A DNA stretch of 64,000 nucleotides from Prosthecobacter fusiformis (GTDB lineage: Bacteria; Verrucomicrobiota; Verrucomicrobiia; Verrucomicrobiales; Verrucomicrobiaceae), in assembly GCF_004364345.1 (NCBI RefSeq), contig NZ_SOCA01000001.1, positions 1,302,001 through 1,366,000 of the forward strand. Direction: 5' to 3'. The notes under the pieces are model-generated. The model saw only the letters and a program-made list of their open reading frames with translations. It was not told the DNA's origin and ran no database searches. Shown here in pieces: positions 19,577 to 28,819 of this stretch (its first letter is position 1; each line of letters opens with the position of its first letter). Both the position numbers and the translations under genes were made by a program.

Positions 19577-20320
19577 TCAAACCAAAGCATGCCTTTGGCG
19601 AAACTGACGCGGGGTCATTCCCGTACGCTTACGAAACTGCTGCGTGAATGCGCTTTGATCGCAAAATCCGTGATTGAGCGCAATATCGGCGATCGTATCC
19701 CCCGCATGAGTCAGGGCTTCTGCCGCCGATTGAATACGGATGCGCAGCATCAGCTCGTGGGGAGTGGTGCCCAATGTTTCCCGCAGCTTCCGATGTAACT
19801 GCCTTTCGGAAACTCCGATCGCCCTGGCCAGATCCACCGCCGACAGGCTCTGACTCATGTTTGCATGCAGGTAGGTAACAGCGGCAGCCACCTCCCGCAC
19901 TCGGTGCTGAGCAGCCGGTTCATCATGGCGGCGGCTCATCCCCATGACGCCAATGATGTCCCCAACCTTTCCCTGGATAGGCAGCTTCGTCGTCAAGAAC
20001 CAGTTCAGCTCCCGCTGTTCATCCAGCCATAGTTCGAGCCGGTTCACGACTGGACGGCCTGTGCGGATGATTTCCTGGTCATCCTGCCGGAAAGCCAGCG
20101 CCACATCTGGCGGGAAAAAATCATCATCCGTCTTGCCCACAATCTCACTCTCCTGCTTCAATCCCAGGCGCTCCAGCTTGGCCGCATTCGCCGTGATCAT
20201 CCGCCCCTCCACATCTTTCACAAAAAAGAAGACTCCGGGCAGATGATCAAACATGCTCCGCATCGCCTGCGGATCAGACATGCGGGAGAAAAAATCAGCT
20301 TGGAGACGCGTTCGGCTCAT
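19577..20320 (-). CDS. AraC-family regulator with N-terminal PAS domain
   Basis: 247-residue transcription factor. Residues about 20-130 form a PAS domain (LPGVFFFVKDVEGRMITAN, GKTDDDFFPPDVA), likely to sense a small ligand or redox state. Residues 148-245 carry the two helix-turn-helix motifs of AraC/XylS proteins (SAVDLARAIGVSERQLHRKL, IADIALNHGFCDQSAFTQ, ending RTGMTPRQFRQRH). It is divergent from the exported FAD oxidoreductase gene (70-bp spacer), the usual placement for a local regulator. The spacer contains TGGCG-N13-CGCCA at 20341-20363, a possible operator. Confidence 0.9.
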   Translation of the reverse strand: MSRTRLQADFFSRMSDPQAMRSMFDHLPGVFFFVKDVEGRMITANAAKLERLGLKQESEIVGKTDDDFFPPDVALAFRQDDQEIIRTGRPVVNRLELWLDEQRELNWFLTTKLPIQGKVGDIIGVMGMSRRHDEPAAQHRVREVAAAVTYLHANMSQSLSAVDLARAIGVSERQLHRKLRETLGTTPHELMLRIRIQSAAEALTHAGDTIADIALNHGFCDQSAFTQQFRKRTGMTPRQFRQRHALV

Positions 20321-20340
20321 GGCAGGGATTTAACAAAATT

Positions 20341-20363
20341 TGGCGCTCAGACACAAGACGCCA
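20341..20363. promoter_or_regulatory. inverted repeat in the araC/FAD-oxidoreductase divergent promoter
   Basis: TGGCG at 20341-20345 and CGCCA at 20359-20363 sit in the 70-bp divergent spacer. AraC proteins more often bind direct repeats, so assignment to the neighbouring regulator is tentative. Confidence 0.3.
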
Positions 20364-20390
20364 CCCGTTTACCTCTGCTATTCTTAAATC

Positions 20391-22418
20391 ATGCGCACCC
20401 TTCTTTTTTCCCTTTTCGCCCTGGCTCCATTCCTCTGTGCGCAGGAAACGGATCTCGTCATCTACGGCGGTACTCCTGCCGGTATCAGCGCCGGTATCAC
20501 CGCAGCACGTGAAGGAGCATCCGTTGTCATCATCGAGCCCACCCAGTGGATAGGGGGCATGGTCACTGGCGGCCTCTCCCGCACCGATGTCGGCAAAGAG
20601 AAAACCATCGGCGGTTTTCCTCGTGAATTTTTCACCCGCGCAGCAGCAGCCAAGCCGGAGACGAACATGTGGTATGCCGAACCCAAAGTGAATCTGGTCA
20701 CTTATGAAGCCATGCTCAAAGAAGCTGGGGTCAAATTCATTACCGCACAGTCCTTGAAGTCCATCACCAAAGAAGGAACTCGCATCACCAGTCTAACCAC
20801 AAGTGACGGAACCACCTATACAGGAAAAATGTTCGTGGATGCCAGCTATGAAGGCGACCTCATGGCCGCAGCCAAGGTCAGTTACATCGTCGGTCGCGAA
20901 AGCCGCGCACAGTATGGTGAGCCCCTGGCAGGATACTATCCCATGCCGATCCGCCCGCGCACGGTAGAAGTCATGGAAAGCGATTGCCCCAGCATTGGCG
21001 GTACCGGCCCCTCTTACATCCACGGCACACCCGTCAGCATCCCGGCCCTGGATGCCGCAGGCAAACCTATCTTCGGCGTTTACGCAGACCCCAAGCTAGA
21101 GCCTGGAAGCGCCGATGGACTCACCCAGGCTTATAACTTCCGCATCACCGTCACCCAGCGGCCGGACATCTTCGTCCCCTTTCCCAAACCAGCCTCCTAT
21201 GATCCGGCCAAGTACGAACTGCTGCTGCGTCTCATCCAGGCCTTCCCTGGCATCCGCTTTGGCCGCATCTTTCACATCGGCAGCACCTCCCATGGCAAAT
21301 ATGACCTCAATGCCCAGGGACTGTTTTCCACCGACTATCCAGGTGGCAACACCGAGTATCCCGATGGCGACGCCGCCACCCGCGCTGCCATCTGGCAAGA
21401 CCACGTGGATTTTATCCAGGGCATGCTCTGGTTCCTCGGCCACGACGAACGCGTCCCACAAAGCCTCCGCGACCAGGCCAATTCCTGGGGCCTCTGCAAA
21501 GACGAATATACCGATAATAACCACTGGCCCTATGCCCTCTACATCCGTGAAGGCCGCCGCATGATCGGCGAATACGTCATGATTCAAAACGACCTCCAGG
21601 GGGATATCTTCAAGGATGACTCCATCGCCATGGGTTCCTTCCTTATCGACTGCCACATCGTCCAGCGCATCGTCGCAGAAGACGGCACCGTCCGGGATGA
21701 AGGCAGCTTCCCGGATGATCCCGCCATGCCCTACCAGATCGCCTATCGCAGCCTCACCCCGAAGCGTGCCGAGTGTGAAAACCTGCTCGTCCCCGTCTGT
21801 TTTTCAGCCAGCCACATCGCCTACTGCTCCATGCGCATGGAGCCCGTTTATATGGCCATGGGGCAGGCAGCAGGCCTCGCCTCCGTCATGGCCGTTAAAG
21901 GAGAAACCTCCGTCCAGGGCATTGATGTACCAGCTCTGCGCAAGAAACTGCTGGAACAGAACGCCGTGATCGAACTCGGCGAAATGGCCTCCATGATCCG
22001 CTCCTCAAAACTCCCCGGCATCGCTCAAGATGACAAAGCCGCAGAAACCACCGGTAAATGGACCAGCAGCAGCTACGGCACCCCCGTGGACGGCTTCAGC
22101 CTCAATGATGGCAATGCCAACAAAGGCCAAATGAGCGTCGTTTATACCCTCAAAGTTCCTACCGATGGCCGTTATGAAGTGCGCGTCTCCTATGTCACAG
22201 CCACCAACCGCGCCAGCAATGTGCCCGTGACCATCCAGCATTCAGAAGGCAGCGAAACCGTCCTTGTGAACCAAAAGCAACAGCCCGCCATCGACAGCCT
22301 CTTCACCAGTCTCGGTACCTTCAACTTCAGCGCAGACAAACCTGCCATCATCACCATCACCAACAAGGACACCGATGGCATCGTCGGCGCGGATGCGGTT
22401 CAGTTGCTGAAGCAGTAA
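20391..22418 (+). CDS. exported FAD-dependent oxidoreductase with golvesin-like C-terminal domain
   Basis: 675 residues. A signal peptide (MRTLLFSLFALAPFLCAQ) precedes an FAD_oxidored-type dinucleotide fold (LVIYGGTPAGISAGITAAR, then IEPTQWIGGMVTGGLSRTD). The flavoprotein core runs to about residue 535. Residues about 545-675 form a separate beta-sandwich of the golvesin/xanthan-lyase C-terminal type (VYTLKVPTDGRYEVRVSY, ITITNKDTDGIVGADAVQ), probably carbohydrate or wall binding. Such proteins are abundant in Verrucomicrobia and are usually linked to polysaccharide use, but no reaction is proven. It is divergent from the PAS-AraC regulator that probably controls it. A shorter paralogue without the golvesin domain lies at 44816-46618. 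Confidence 0.85.
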   Translation: MRTLLFSLFALAPFLCAQETDLVIYGGTPAGISAGITAAREGASVVIIEPTQWIGGMVTGGLSRTDVGKEKTIGGFPREFFTRAAAAKPETNMWYAEPKVNLVTYEAMLKEAGVKFITAQSLKSITKEGTRITSLTTSDGTTYTGKMFVDASYEGDLMAAAKVSYIVGRESRAQYGEPLAGYYPMPIRPRTVEVMESDCPSIGGTGPSYIHGTPVSIPALDAAGKPIFGVYADPKLEPGSADGLTQAYNFRITVTQRPDIFVPFPKPASYDPAKYELLLRLIQAFPGIRFGRIFHIGSTSHGKYDLNAQGLFSTDYPGGNTEYPDGDAATRAAIWQDHVDFIQGMLWFLGHDERVPQSLRDQANSWGLCKDEYTDNNHWPYALYIREGRRMIGEYVMIQNDLQGDIFKDDSIAMGSFLIDCHIVQRIVAEDGTVRDEGSFPDDPAMPYQIAYRSLTPKRAECENLLVPVCFSASHIAYCSMRMEPVYMAMGQAAGLASVMAVKGETSVQGIDVPALRKKLLEQNAVIELGEMASMIRSSKLPGIAQDDKAAETTGKWTSSSYGTPVDGFSLNDGNANKGQMSVVYTLKVPTDGRYEVRVSYVTATNRASNVPVTIQHSEGSETVLVNQKQQPAIDSLFTSLGTFNFSADKPAIITITNKDTDGIVGADAVQLLKQ

Positions 22419-22508
22419 TGCATACCTTGTTTTAGTCGTCTTCGTGGCGGCTGTTATACGGAAAAGTAAGACATGGACCTTTCAAGACTGATCATTCATG
22501 CTTCCAGT

Positions 22509-23726
22509 ATGAAATGGCTCCTCTTCATGGTTCTAGCGCATCCTCTGTTGGCAGCGGAGCCACTGACGCTTCCTCTTTGGCCAGAGGGTGCGCCTGACAA
22601 AATGCCTGTCCCCTCCGAAACCACTGCCGATTTCATCCGCAAGCGGGCTGGCAAGACGACCGTCACGAACGTCTCATCTCCGACCATCACCGTTTACCGG
22701 CCAGAAAAGCCTAACGGAACAAGCGTGATCGTGGCTCCGGGTGGGGGCTATGCTTTTCTTTCTGCCGTGCATGAGGGAACACAAGTCTGCGAATGGCTGA
22801 ATACCCTGGGCGTCACCGGCATTCTATTGACCTATCGCACGCCCACCCGTGATGAATCCGCACCTCATCAAAAGCCGGTTCAGGATGCTCAGAAGGCATT
22901 GGAGATCATCCGGCTGCATGCCACAGAATGGAAACTGAAAGGTGACCGCATTGGATTCCTGGGTTTTAGTGCGGGCGGTAATTTGCTGGCGCATCTTGCC
23001 TGTGATCGCAGTCCCGAAAACTATCCTCAAGATTACGATCAAGATGCCCAGAAGCAACGCCCGGACTTTGGCGTCATGATCTATGGTGGCGGATTTTTGG
23101 ACCCGGCGGATCCGATGAAACTCAAACCTGGCTTCACCGTTCCTCCAGACGCTCCTCCGCTGTTCGTCGCCTGCGCGGGAGATGACGGCACCAATCCCGT
23201 TGCCGCCACCCTTCTCTATCTGGAATACAAACGGCAGAACCTTCCTGCGGAAATTCATCTCTATTCAGAAGGAGGCCACGGCTTCGGCATGAGGGAAAAC
23301 CACCAGCCTATTAACCATTGGCCTGCCCGCTGCGCCGGGTGGATGGACAGCCGCGGCTGGTTGCCCACAATGGCCAAGCTGGATACCTCCATCAGACGTA
23401 AAGAAAACGAACTCAAGTCCATCACCCAGCAACTGGCTGCCTTTGGCTGTGCGGATGACCTTCCCCTCTTTATGCGGGAAATCGCCAAGGTTGAAGCCCG
23501 TCTGACATCATTAAAAGCCTCCCAAAAGACATCGAATCCCCAGGTGATCCAGCAGCTTGAAACACACCTGACAAAAATGCGAGCTGCCGTAGATCGTATG
23601 AAACTGGACATGTCCAAAAACACCTTCGATCCTGCCGAATTCGAGGCTGCGAAAAGCGCTCTGGTCAAGCTGCAAGCTGAACGCGACTGGCTCCAGCAGA
23701 TACAGAGCAGCCCCGCTGCCCGTTAG
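22509..23726 (+). CDS. exported alpha/beta hydrolase (acetylesterase-like) with coiled-coil tail
   Basis: 405 residues from ATG 22509, chosen because it opens a signal peptide (MKWLLFMVLAHPLLAAEP); an upstream ATG at 22473 would add 12 residues. The catalytic core is a BD-FAE/acetylxylan-esterase type: oxyanion segment VAPGGGYAF near 76, nucleophile GFSAGG (Ser154), acid near CAGDDGTNP and His in GGHGFGM. After the hydrolase ends (about 290) there is a 115-residue charged helical extension (ISQQLAAFGCADDLPLFM, LETHLTKMRAAVDRMKLDM) that looks coiled-coil and is not part of the family. The extension may mediate oligomerisation or anchoring. It follows the FAD oxidoreductase by 90 bp on the same strand and could be co-expressed. 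Confidence 0.82.
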   Translation: MKWLLFMVLAHPLLAAEPLTLPLWPEGAPDKMPVPSETTADFIRKRAGKTTVTNVSSPTITVYRPEKPNGTSVIVAPGGGYAFLSAVHEGTQVCEWLNTLGVTGILLTYRTPTRDESAPHQKPVQDAQKALEIIRLHATEWKLKGDRIGFLGFSAGGNLLAHLACDRSPENYPQDYDQDAQKQRPDFGVMIYGGGFLDPADPMKLKPGFTVPPDAPPLFVACAGDDGTNPVAATLLYLEYKRQNLPAEIHLYSEGGHGFGMRENHQPINHWPARCAGWMDSRGWLPTMAKLDTSIRRKENELKSITQQLAAFGCADDLPLFMREIAKVEARLTSLKASQKTSNPQVIQQLETHLTKMRAAVDRMKLDMSKNTFDPAEFEAAKSALVKLQAERDWLQQIQSSPAAR

Positions 23727-23815
23727 GTTCACGCCAAAGCAGTTATTGATTCAAGGACCAGCTGCCCCCGGAATTACATTTGTGATCTTCACCAGACACA
23801 GTTTGTTGGTCCACA

Positions 23816-24142
23816 ATGAAACCTGTCTTTGTGGACCCCGACCTGACACGCGTCAGCTTTGCCAGAAATCTCCTGGAGGCTGAAGGCATCAGCTGTTTTA
23901 TCCAGAATGAAAATACCCGCACCCTGGGTCCCAGTGTGGCCGGGTTCAGTTACACTCAGCTACTGGACCCTTCCCTCTGCATCCTGGATGACAGCCAGGA
24001 AAGCGCCGCCGTGGAGATCATCCGCACCCACTTCCAAAACGTCACTGCCGAGGGACCGGAATGGCTCTGCAAGAGCTGCAATGAATCCAATCCAGCCGCG
24101 TTTGATCTATGCTGGAGCTGCGGTGCCGAACACCTGCCCTGA
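23816..24142 (+). CDS. DUF2007-like protein with RanBP2-type zinc ribbon
   Basis: 108 residues. The N-terminal 70 match the DUF2007 'signal-transducing' fold (KPVFVDPDLTRVSFARNLLE, SLCILDDSQESAAVEIIRTH), an alpha/beta domain related to PII-type proteins. Residues 83-102 form a RanBP2-type zinc finger, W-x-C-x2-C-x3-N-x6-C-x2-C, with all four cysteines present. It is the first gene of a likely three-gene operon: 14 bp to the redoxin gene, which is then 24 bp from the TPR gene. Another DUF2007-like gene lies at 61597. Role unknown, perhaps a small adaptor. Confidence 0.8.
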   Translation: MKPVFVDPDLTRVSFARNLLEAEGISCFIQNENTRTLGPSVAGFSYTQLLDPSLCILDDSQESAAVEIIRTHFQNVTAEGPEWLCKSCNESNPAAFDLCWSCGAEHLP

Positions 24143-24156
24143 TCCCTCCCCCTTTC

Positions 24157-25365
24157 ATGAAACGTTGCCTCCTCTTCATTGCGGCACTTTCCGCGCTGGC
24201 CATCCCCCTTGCTGCTGAGGGCCAGGTTAAAAAAACAGCTGCCAGTCTTCCCGAAGGTTTCCACGAGCTCCAGATCGGCGATGCCGCGCCCGACTTTGAA
24301 CTCGTCGGCATTGACGAGGAAATGCATACCCTTCAGGACTATGCCCAGGCAGATTTCCTGCTGGTCGCCTTCATGAGCAACCATTGCCCCACCTCCCAGG
24401 CAATAGAGGACCGGCTAAAAACGATGCTCCGGGAGTATAAAGGCAAAGGACTGCGCGTCGTCGCCATCAACCCGAACGACCCCGCCGCACTGCGCCCGGA
24501 TGAACTCGGCTATTCCAAATACAACGACAGCTTCCCCGAAATGAAGCGTCATGCCAAGGACCAGGACTTCAGCTTTCCCTACCTTTACGATGGCGAGACG
24601 CAAAAGACCGCCCTGGCCTATGGCTGCTTGGCCACACCTCACGTCTTCCTTTTTGATCAGGAGCGCAAACTCCGTTACCAGGGCCGCTTCGATGACTCAC
24701 GCTTTGCCGATCCCGCCAGCGTCACCAGTCCCGATGCCCAAAACGCCCTCAATGCCCTCATCGCAGGCCAGCCCGTCGCCGTTCCTGTCACCCTCCCTCA
24801 TGGCTGCTCCACCAAATGGATCACCCATCGTGAGCAAGTCGTCACCGACAATGAAAAATGGGAGAAAGGCGAGGTCCATGTCGAGCTCATCGATGCCAAA
24901 GGCCTCGCCGAGCTGCGCAAGAACGACACTCAAAAAGTCCGCCTTTTCAATGTCTGGGCCACCTGGTGCGGCCCCTGTGTGAAGGAGTTTCCTGAGTTGG
25001 TCGCCACCTCCCGGAAATTCGGCCTTCGGCATTTCGAGTTCATCAGCATCAGCATGGACGATCCCGAAACCCTGCCCGAGGTGAAAGCATTCTTGGAGAA
25101 AAACAACGCCATCGTCCCCGGCAGACTCAAAGCCAGCCTCAAGGCCGAAGGCCGCAAAGGCAATGCGTACATCTTCAATGAAGCCAGCAGCGATGCCCTC
25201 ATCCAGGCTCTGGATCCCGAATGGCCCGGTCCCATCCCCCACACCCTCGTCGTCGCCCCGGGTGGCGAGGTCATCTATCGCCACAACGGCATCGTCGATG
25301 GAGATGAATTGCGCGCCAAAATTCTCGAGCACATGGGCCGCTTTTATTTGCCCGAGCCACCCTGA
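24157..25365 (+). CDS. exported tandem redoxin / TlpA-like thioredoxin-fold protein
   Basis: 402 residues from ATG 24157, which opens a signal peptide (MKRCLLFIAALSALAIPLAA); an earlier in-frame ATG at 24109 overlaps the upstream gene. The first domain (about 40-205) is an AhpC/redoxin-type thioredoxin fold with a single cysteine in NHCPTSQ. The second (about 255-400) is TlpA/ResA-like with the redox motif WATWCGPC (Cys271, Cys274) and a cis-Pro loop (PHTLVV). The protein should work outside the cytoplasm, reducing or exchanging disulphides. Two fused redoxin domains are common in Verrucomicrobia and Bacteroidetes. Middle gene of an operon. Confidence 0.85.
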   Translation: MKRCLLFIAALSALAIPLAAEGQVKKTAASLPEGFHELQIGDAAPDFELVGIDEEMHTLQDYAQADFLLVAFMSNHCPTSQAIEDRLKTMLREYKGKGLRVVAINPNDPAALRPDELGYSKYNDSFPEMKRHAKDQDFSFPYLYDGETQKTALAYGCLATPHVFLFDQERKLRYQGRFDDSRFADPASVTSPDAQNALNALIAGQPVAVPVTLPHGCSTKWITHREQVVTDNEKWEKGEVHVELIDAKGLAELRKNDTQKVRLFNVWATWCGPCVKEFPELVATSRKFGLRHFEFISISMDDPETLPEVKAFLEKNNAIVPGRLKASLKAEGRKGNAYIFNEASSDALIQALDPEWPGPIPHTLVVAPGGEVIYRHNGIVDGDELRAKILEHMGRFYLPEPP

Positions 25366-25389
25366 TTTGTCTCCCGGCCTCTTTGCTCC

Positions 25390-26022
25390 ATGAAAATCTT
25401 CCCCCTTCTTGCCATCCTGCTCCTTTCCGCCGCCACCCTACCGGCCCAGGAAAAACCCACACCTAACCAACTTTTCAGCACAGGAGTCTCCGCCTTTTAT
25501 GAGGCCAGGCCCAAGGAATCTGTCGCCGCTTTTGATAGCCTCATCGCCCTCGTCCCCGAGTCCAAGCCACGACTTTGGCAGCGCGGTTTGTCCCTCTATT
25601 ACACCGGAGATTACAAAGCCGGGCGCGAGCAGTTCGAAGTCCACCAGACCGTGAACACCGCCGATGTGGAAAACGCCGCCTGGCATTTCATCTGCGTCGC
25701 CCGTGCAGAAAACGTCGAGGCCGCACGCAAGGCCCTCATCGCCATCGAAGGCGATTCCCGCATTCCCATGCAGCAGGTGCATGAACTCTTCGCCGGCAAA
25801 GGTAGTGTCGAGGCCGTAGTCAAAGCCGCCGAGTCTGGAGAAGGCGAGGACTTGCGTAACCATCGTTGTTACGCCCATCTTTATCTCGGCCTTTATTTCG
25901 AGGCATTGGGGGATGAAGCCAAGGCCAAAGAGCACATGCTCAAAGCAGCCAATGATTACTCCATGGACCATTACATGGGCACTTGCGCCCAGGTCCATGT
26001 AAAGGTTCGCGGCTGGCAATAA
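25390..26022 (+). CDS. exported TPR protein
   Basis: 210 residues. A signal peptide (MKIFPLLAILLLSAATLPAQ) precedes TPR-like helical pairs (LFSTGVSAFYEARPKESVAAF, RLWQRGLSLYYTGDYKAG) and a C-terminal repeat (YAHLYLGLYFEALGDEAKAK). The layout is like NlpI-type or Sel1-free TPR lipoproteins, but there is no lipobox Cys after the signal. Last gene of the DUF2007/redoxin operon (24-bp gap). It may present substrates to the redoxin; this is inference from gene order only. Confidence 0.72.
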   Translation: MKIFPLLAILLLSAATLPAQEKPTPNQLFSTGVSAFYEARPKESVAAFDSLIALVPESKPRLWQRGLSLYYTGDYKAGREQFEVHQTVNTADVENAAWHFICVARAENVEAARKALIAIEGDSRIPMQQVHELFAGKGSVEAVVKAAESGEGEDLRNHRCYAHLYLGLYFEALGDEAKAKEHMLKAANDYSMDHYMGTCAQVHVKVRGWQ

Positions 26023-26031
26023 ACCAGCCCC

Positions 26032-26682
26032 TTATTGCTTCCTCCGCAGCACCGCCACCCACCGGTCCACAGATTTTCCCGGTGCATCCGCCAGCTCGCG
26101 CGAGGCCTTGTTGCGCTTGTTGCTCACCACCTCCATGCCCAGGGCCTCCAGCGCCTTCAGGGCCAGTTTGTGCTCCACGTCAAAGTAGCTCGTGATCACA
26201 AGCATGCCGTCCGGCCGCAGCTTCGCGATGCCCTGGTCAAAAATCTTCTTCCACAGCTCCTGCCCGTGCCAGAAGTTCTGATGCCGCAGGAAGACCAAGT
26301 TAAAATCATCCCCCAGCTCCTTGTGCTGGTCCATCTTCGTCGCGTCCTCGATGAGAAACTTCGCTGGCAGATGCGCATGCTGCTCCCTTGCCTGGCGGAT
26401 CTCGCGGATGCGGATGTCCGCGCCGATCATCTCCACATGCCCGCCCGTGGCCAGCTCCTTCCCCACAGACACCAGCGTCTCCGCCTCATCACAGCGCCCG
26501 CAGGCCAGGTTCAGGATGCGCAGATCACTCGCTGCTTTCAGGTTCGGGTGTAGCCCTTCTCGCAACAGACCTTTCAGCTTCGCCATGTCCTGCGCGATGG
26601 CCGGAGGCAGCGCCGTGGACGCCTGGACCAGGAGGTTCTCTCCGGCCTCAGGCTTTGTGGGTTCGCTGATGGGCACATTCAT
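26032..26682 (-). CDS. class I SAM-dependent methyltransferase
   Basis: 216 residues. The SAM-binding motif I region is LNLACGRCDEAETLV near 63, the acidic residue after beta 2 is in MIGADIRI near 93, and FLIEDATKMDQ follows as motif III context. NLVFLRHQNFW is the motif IV segment. It is soluble, with no signal peptide. It is convergent with the TPR gene (9 bp). The substrate cannot be read from sequence; the sequence looks like a small-molecule or unknown-substrate methyltransferase rather than an rRNA enzyme. Confidence 0.8.
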   Translation of the reverse strand: MNVPISEPTKPEAGENLLVQASTALPPAIAQDMAKLKGLLREGLHPNLKAASDLRILNLACGRCDEAETLVSVGKELATGGHVEMIGADIRIREIRQAREQHAHLPAKFLIEDATKMDQHKELGDDFNLVFLRHQNFWHGQELWKKIFDQGIAKLRPDGMLVITSYFDVEHKLALKALEALGMEVVSNKRNKASRELADAPGKSVDRWVAVLRRKQ

Positions 26683-26758
26683 CCGTGAATTTGAACATCA
26701 TCCTCGCCCGATAGCAAATTTGAAGAATGCCTGTTTCCCGCCGCCCAAGTACAGTACT

Positions 26759-26777
26759 CATCACTCTCCGAGTGATG
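26759..26777. promoter_or_regulatory. perfect 8-bp dyad in the divergent promoter region
   Basis: CATCACTC-TCC-GAGTGATG lies between the divergent methyltransferase and YhaM-like genes. It has no T run, so an operator or mRNA hairpin is more likely than a terminator. Confidence 0.35.
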
Positions 26778-26871
26778 CGAAGCCCCCACAAGTTGCCCCT
26801 TCATCCTAACCTTGTTCAAGACATTCATCTTCCCTCTTGCACCCCGCCTCCCCATCGCTTTTCACTCCCCC

Positions 26872-27969
26872 ATGGACGATGCCGCTGATCTCGAGCTCCT
26901 CACCCTCACCCAACTGCGGCAAATCGCAGGTCCCTCCCCCCAGCCCTACCGTGCCCATGTGCAGGTGGATAACCGCATCGAAAAACAGACCGCCGGCGGT
27001 GCCCCCTTCCTGGAGGTAAAACTCGCCGATGCGGGCGACTCCATGGTCTGGCGGGTCTTTGATAACAACCCGCTCTTCCACGATGCCCGCCAGTTACAGC
27101 GCGGCAGCTTCATCCAGCTTGCCGCCCACTGGGTGGATACCGGCAAGTACGGCATTGAGCCACGCCAGCCCCAAATGCGCTTCCTGGAGGACGACGAAAA
27201 GCAGCAACTCCTCAGCGGCGATGCCGAACTGGCCGAACGCCAACGCGCCGATTATGCCGATATCGTCGCCTTCGTAGAGTCCGTTCGTGACCCGCGTTTA
27301 AAGACCCTGTGCAGCCTGTTTCTGGAAAAGCACGGCGACCGATTCCGCCGCACCGCCGCAGCCCGTGAAAATCACCACGCACGCCGTGGCGGCCTGGTGG
27401 AACACGTCGCCCAGATGATGCGCACCGCCGTCGTCATCGCCGGGATCTACCGCACCTTGAACGAGGACCTCCTCATCACCGGCGTGCTGTTTCATGACTG
27501 CGGCAAGCTCTGGGAAAACACCTATCCGGAAACCGGCTTCAGCCAACCCTACCAGCTCCATGGAGAAATGTTGGGACACATTTCGTTAGGCATCGAACTC
27601 GTCAACAAGCTCTGGCGCGATGTCATGGACCGCCCCGAGGCCGCCACCTGGATGATGCTGGAGCCAGCCAGCGACCTTGTGCGCATGCACCTCCTGCACC
27701 TCATCGCCTCCCACCACGGCCAGTATGAATTCGGCTCCCCCGTCCTGCCCAAGACGCCGGAGGCCATCATCCTTCATCATGTGGACAACATAGATGCCAA
27801 GATGGAAATGCTCCGCCGAGGCTACGAAAACGGCAAGGAGCTCGCCCCCGGTATCATCGAGCGTTTCCGCCCCTGGCCCGTCAATGTCCTCCTTCCCCTC
27901 CCCTCCGTCACCGGATTGCCAGAGCCAGCGCTGGTGAAAGAAGAAATGATGGATGCCCTGGAGGAATGA
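26872..27969 (+). CDS. YhaM-type 3'-5' exoribonuclease (OB fold plus HD domain)
   Basis: 365 residues from ATG 26872 (an upstream in-frame ATG at 26812 adds an unlikely 20-residue extension). An N-terminal OB-fold nucleic-acid-binding domain (VQVDNRIEKQTAGGAPFLEV) is followed by an HD phosphohydrolase domain: HHARRGGLVEHVAQMM, VLFHDCGK (the HD pair), HLIASHHG and HHVDNIDAK. This is the domain order of YhaM from Bacillus, an RNA 3' exonuclease, and of CMP-binding-factor-like proteins. The product is cytosolic. Its stop is 205 bp before the next gene. Confidence 0.86.
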   Translation: MDDAADLELLTLTQLRQIAGPSPQPYRAHVQVDNRIEKQTAGGAPFLEVKLADAGDSMVWRVFDNNPLFHDARQLQRGSFIQLAAHWVDTGKYGIEPRQPQMRFLEDDEKQQLLSGDAELAERQRADYADIVAFVESVRDPRLKTLCSLFLEKHGDRFRRTAAARENHHARRGGLVEHVAQMMRTAVVIAGIYRTLNEDLLITGVLFHDCGKLWENTYPETGFSQPYQLHGEMLGHISLGIELVNKLWRDVMDRPEAATWMMLEPASDLVRMHLLHLIASHHGQYEFGSPVLPKTPEAIILHHVDNIDAKMEMLRRGYENGKELAPGIIERFRPWPVNVLLPLPSVTGLPEPALVKEEMMDALEE

Positions 27970-28174
27970 TCCCCTGCCGCAGAGCGGCGTCCTTATTTTA
28001 GCCGCGTCTTTCAAGGCGCGGTTCCTCACCCAATACAGCATTCTCTCATCACGTCGCAGCGCGACGCCCGGACGGTCCGGCCCTTCTACCCGTCCATCAC
28101 ACAAAACCGTATCATCGGCGGAATTTCTCTCTTGGGTTGCAAAGCAAGAAGCAATCTGGTTTCCTATCACCCAT

Positions 28175-28819
28175 ATGCATCGTCTGCTTCTAGCCTTTCT
28201 CCTGATCACCGGTCTTTCTGCCTGTCAGACCCCGAAGGACAAAGTGATCATCACCGTCCATTCCCAGGGCACGGACATGGATTCCCCCAAGACCATTTTC
28301 CGCCGTCCCGTCAATGGCCGCACCATGGTCTTCAAGATCATTCCGGAGTTCAGCACCCAGAGTGTCTCTGCCATTCATACCTTCCCGGCCGATGACGGCA
28401 CCTACGGTGTCTCCTTGAAGCTGGATTTCAAAGGCACCCAGTCCCTGGACATCGTCACCCGCCTCCGCCCGGGTGAGATCCTCATGACCATGGTCAATGG
28501 TGCCGTCGTGGACTATGTCCGCATCGACCAGCCCGTTTCCAATGGCATCTTCACCGTCTGGCGTGGCATCCCGGCGGACCTCATCGCAAGCATGGAGGAA
28601 AAGTATCCGAAAATTAACGAACTCAATTCCTCATCCACCTTCCTGGAAATGACTCCCTCCACCCGCAAGGAAAAACGGGAGGCCAAGCGCAATGCCTCCC
28701 GCGACTCCAAGGAGAAGGAAGCCGAGGTGAAACGCCGCTCCCGCGATGAGTTCGACCCCGAGCTGCCTGAAAACGAAATCGTGCCGCTGTCTAATCTTTT
28801 GGACAATACTTCCCGTTAG
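28175..28819 (+). CDS. putative lipoprotein
   Basis: 214 residues from ATG 28175, chosen because MHRLLLAFLLITGLSAC is a lipoprotein signal with the lipobox LSAC; a longer frame from 27953 reads through non-coding sequence. The mature part has a beta-rich domain of about 130 residues (ITVHSQGTDMDSPKTIF, GVSLKLDFKGTQSLDIV) and then a highly charged, probably helical Lys/Arg/Glu tail (KEKREAKRNASRDSKEKEAE). No family recognised. The stop overlaps the convergent halogenase-like gene by 4 bases. Confidence 0.68.
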   Translation: MHRLLLAFLLITGLSACQTPKDKVIITVHSQGTDMDSPKTIFRRPVNGRTMVFKIIPEFSTQSVSAIHTFPADDGTYGVSLKLDFKGTQSLDIVTRLRPGEILMTMVNGAVVDYVRIDQPVSNGIFTVWRGIPADLIASMEEKYPKINELNSSSTFLEMTPSTRKEKREAKRNASRDSKEKEAEVKRRSRDEFDPELPENEIVPLSNLLDNTSR

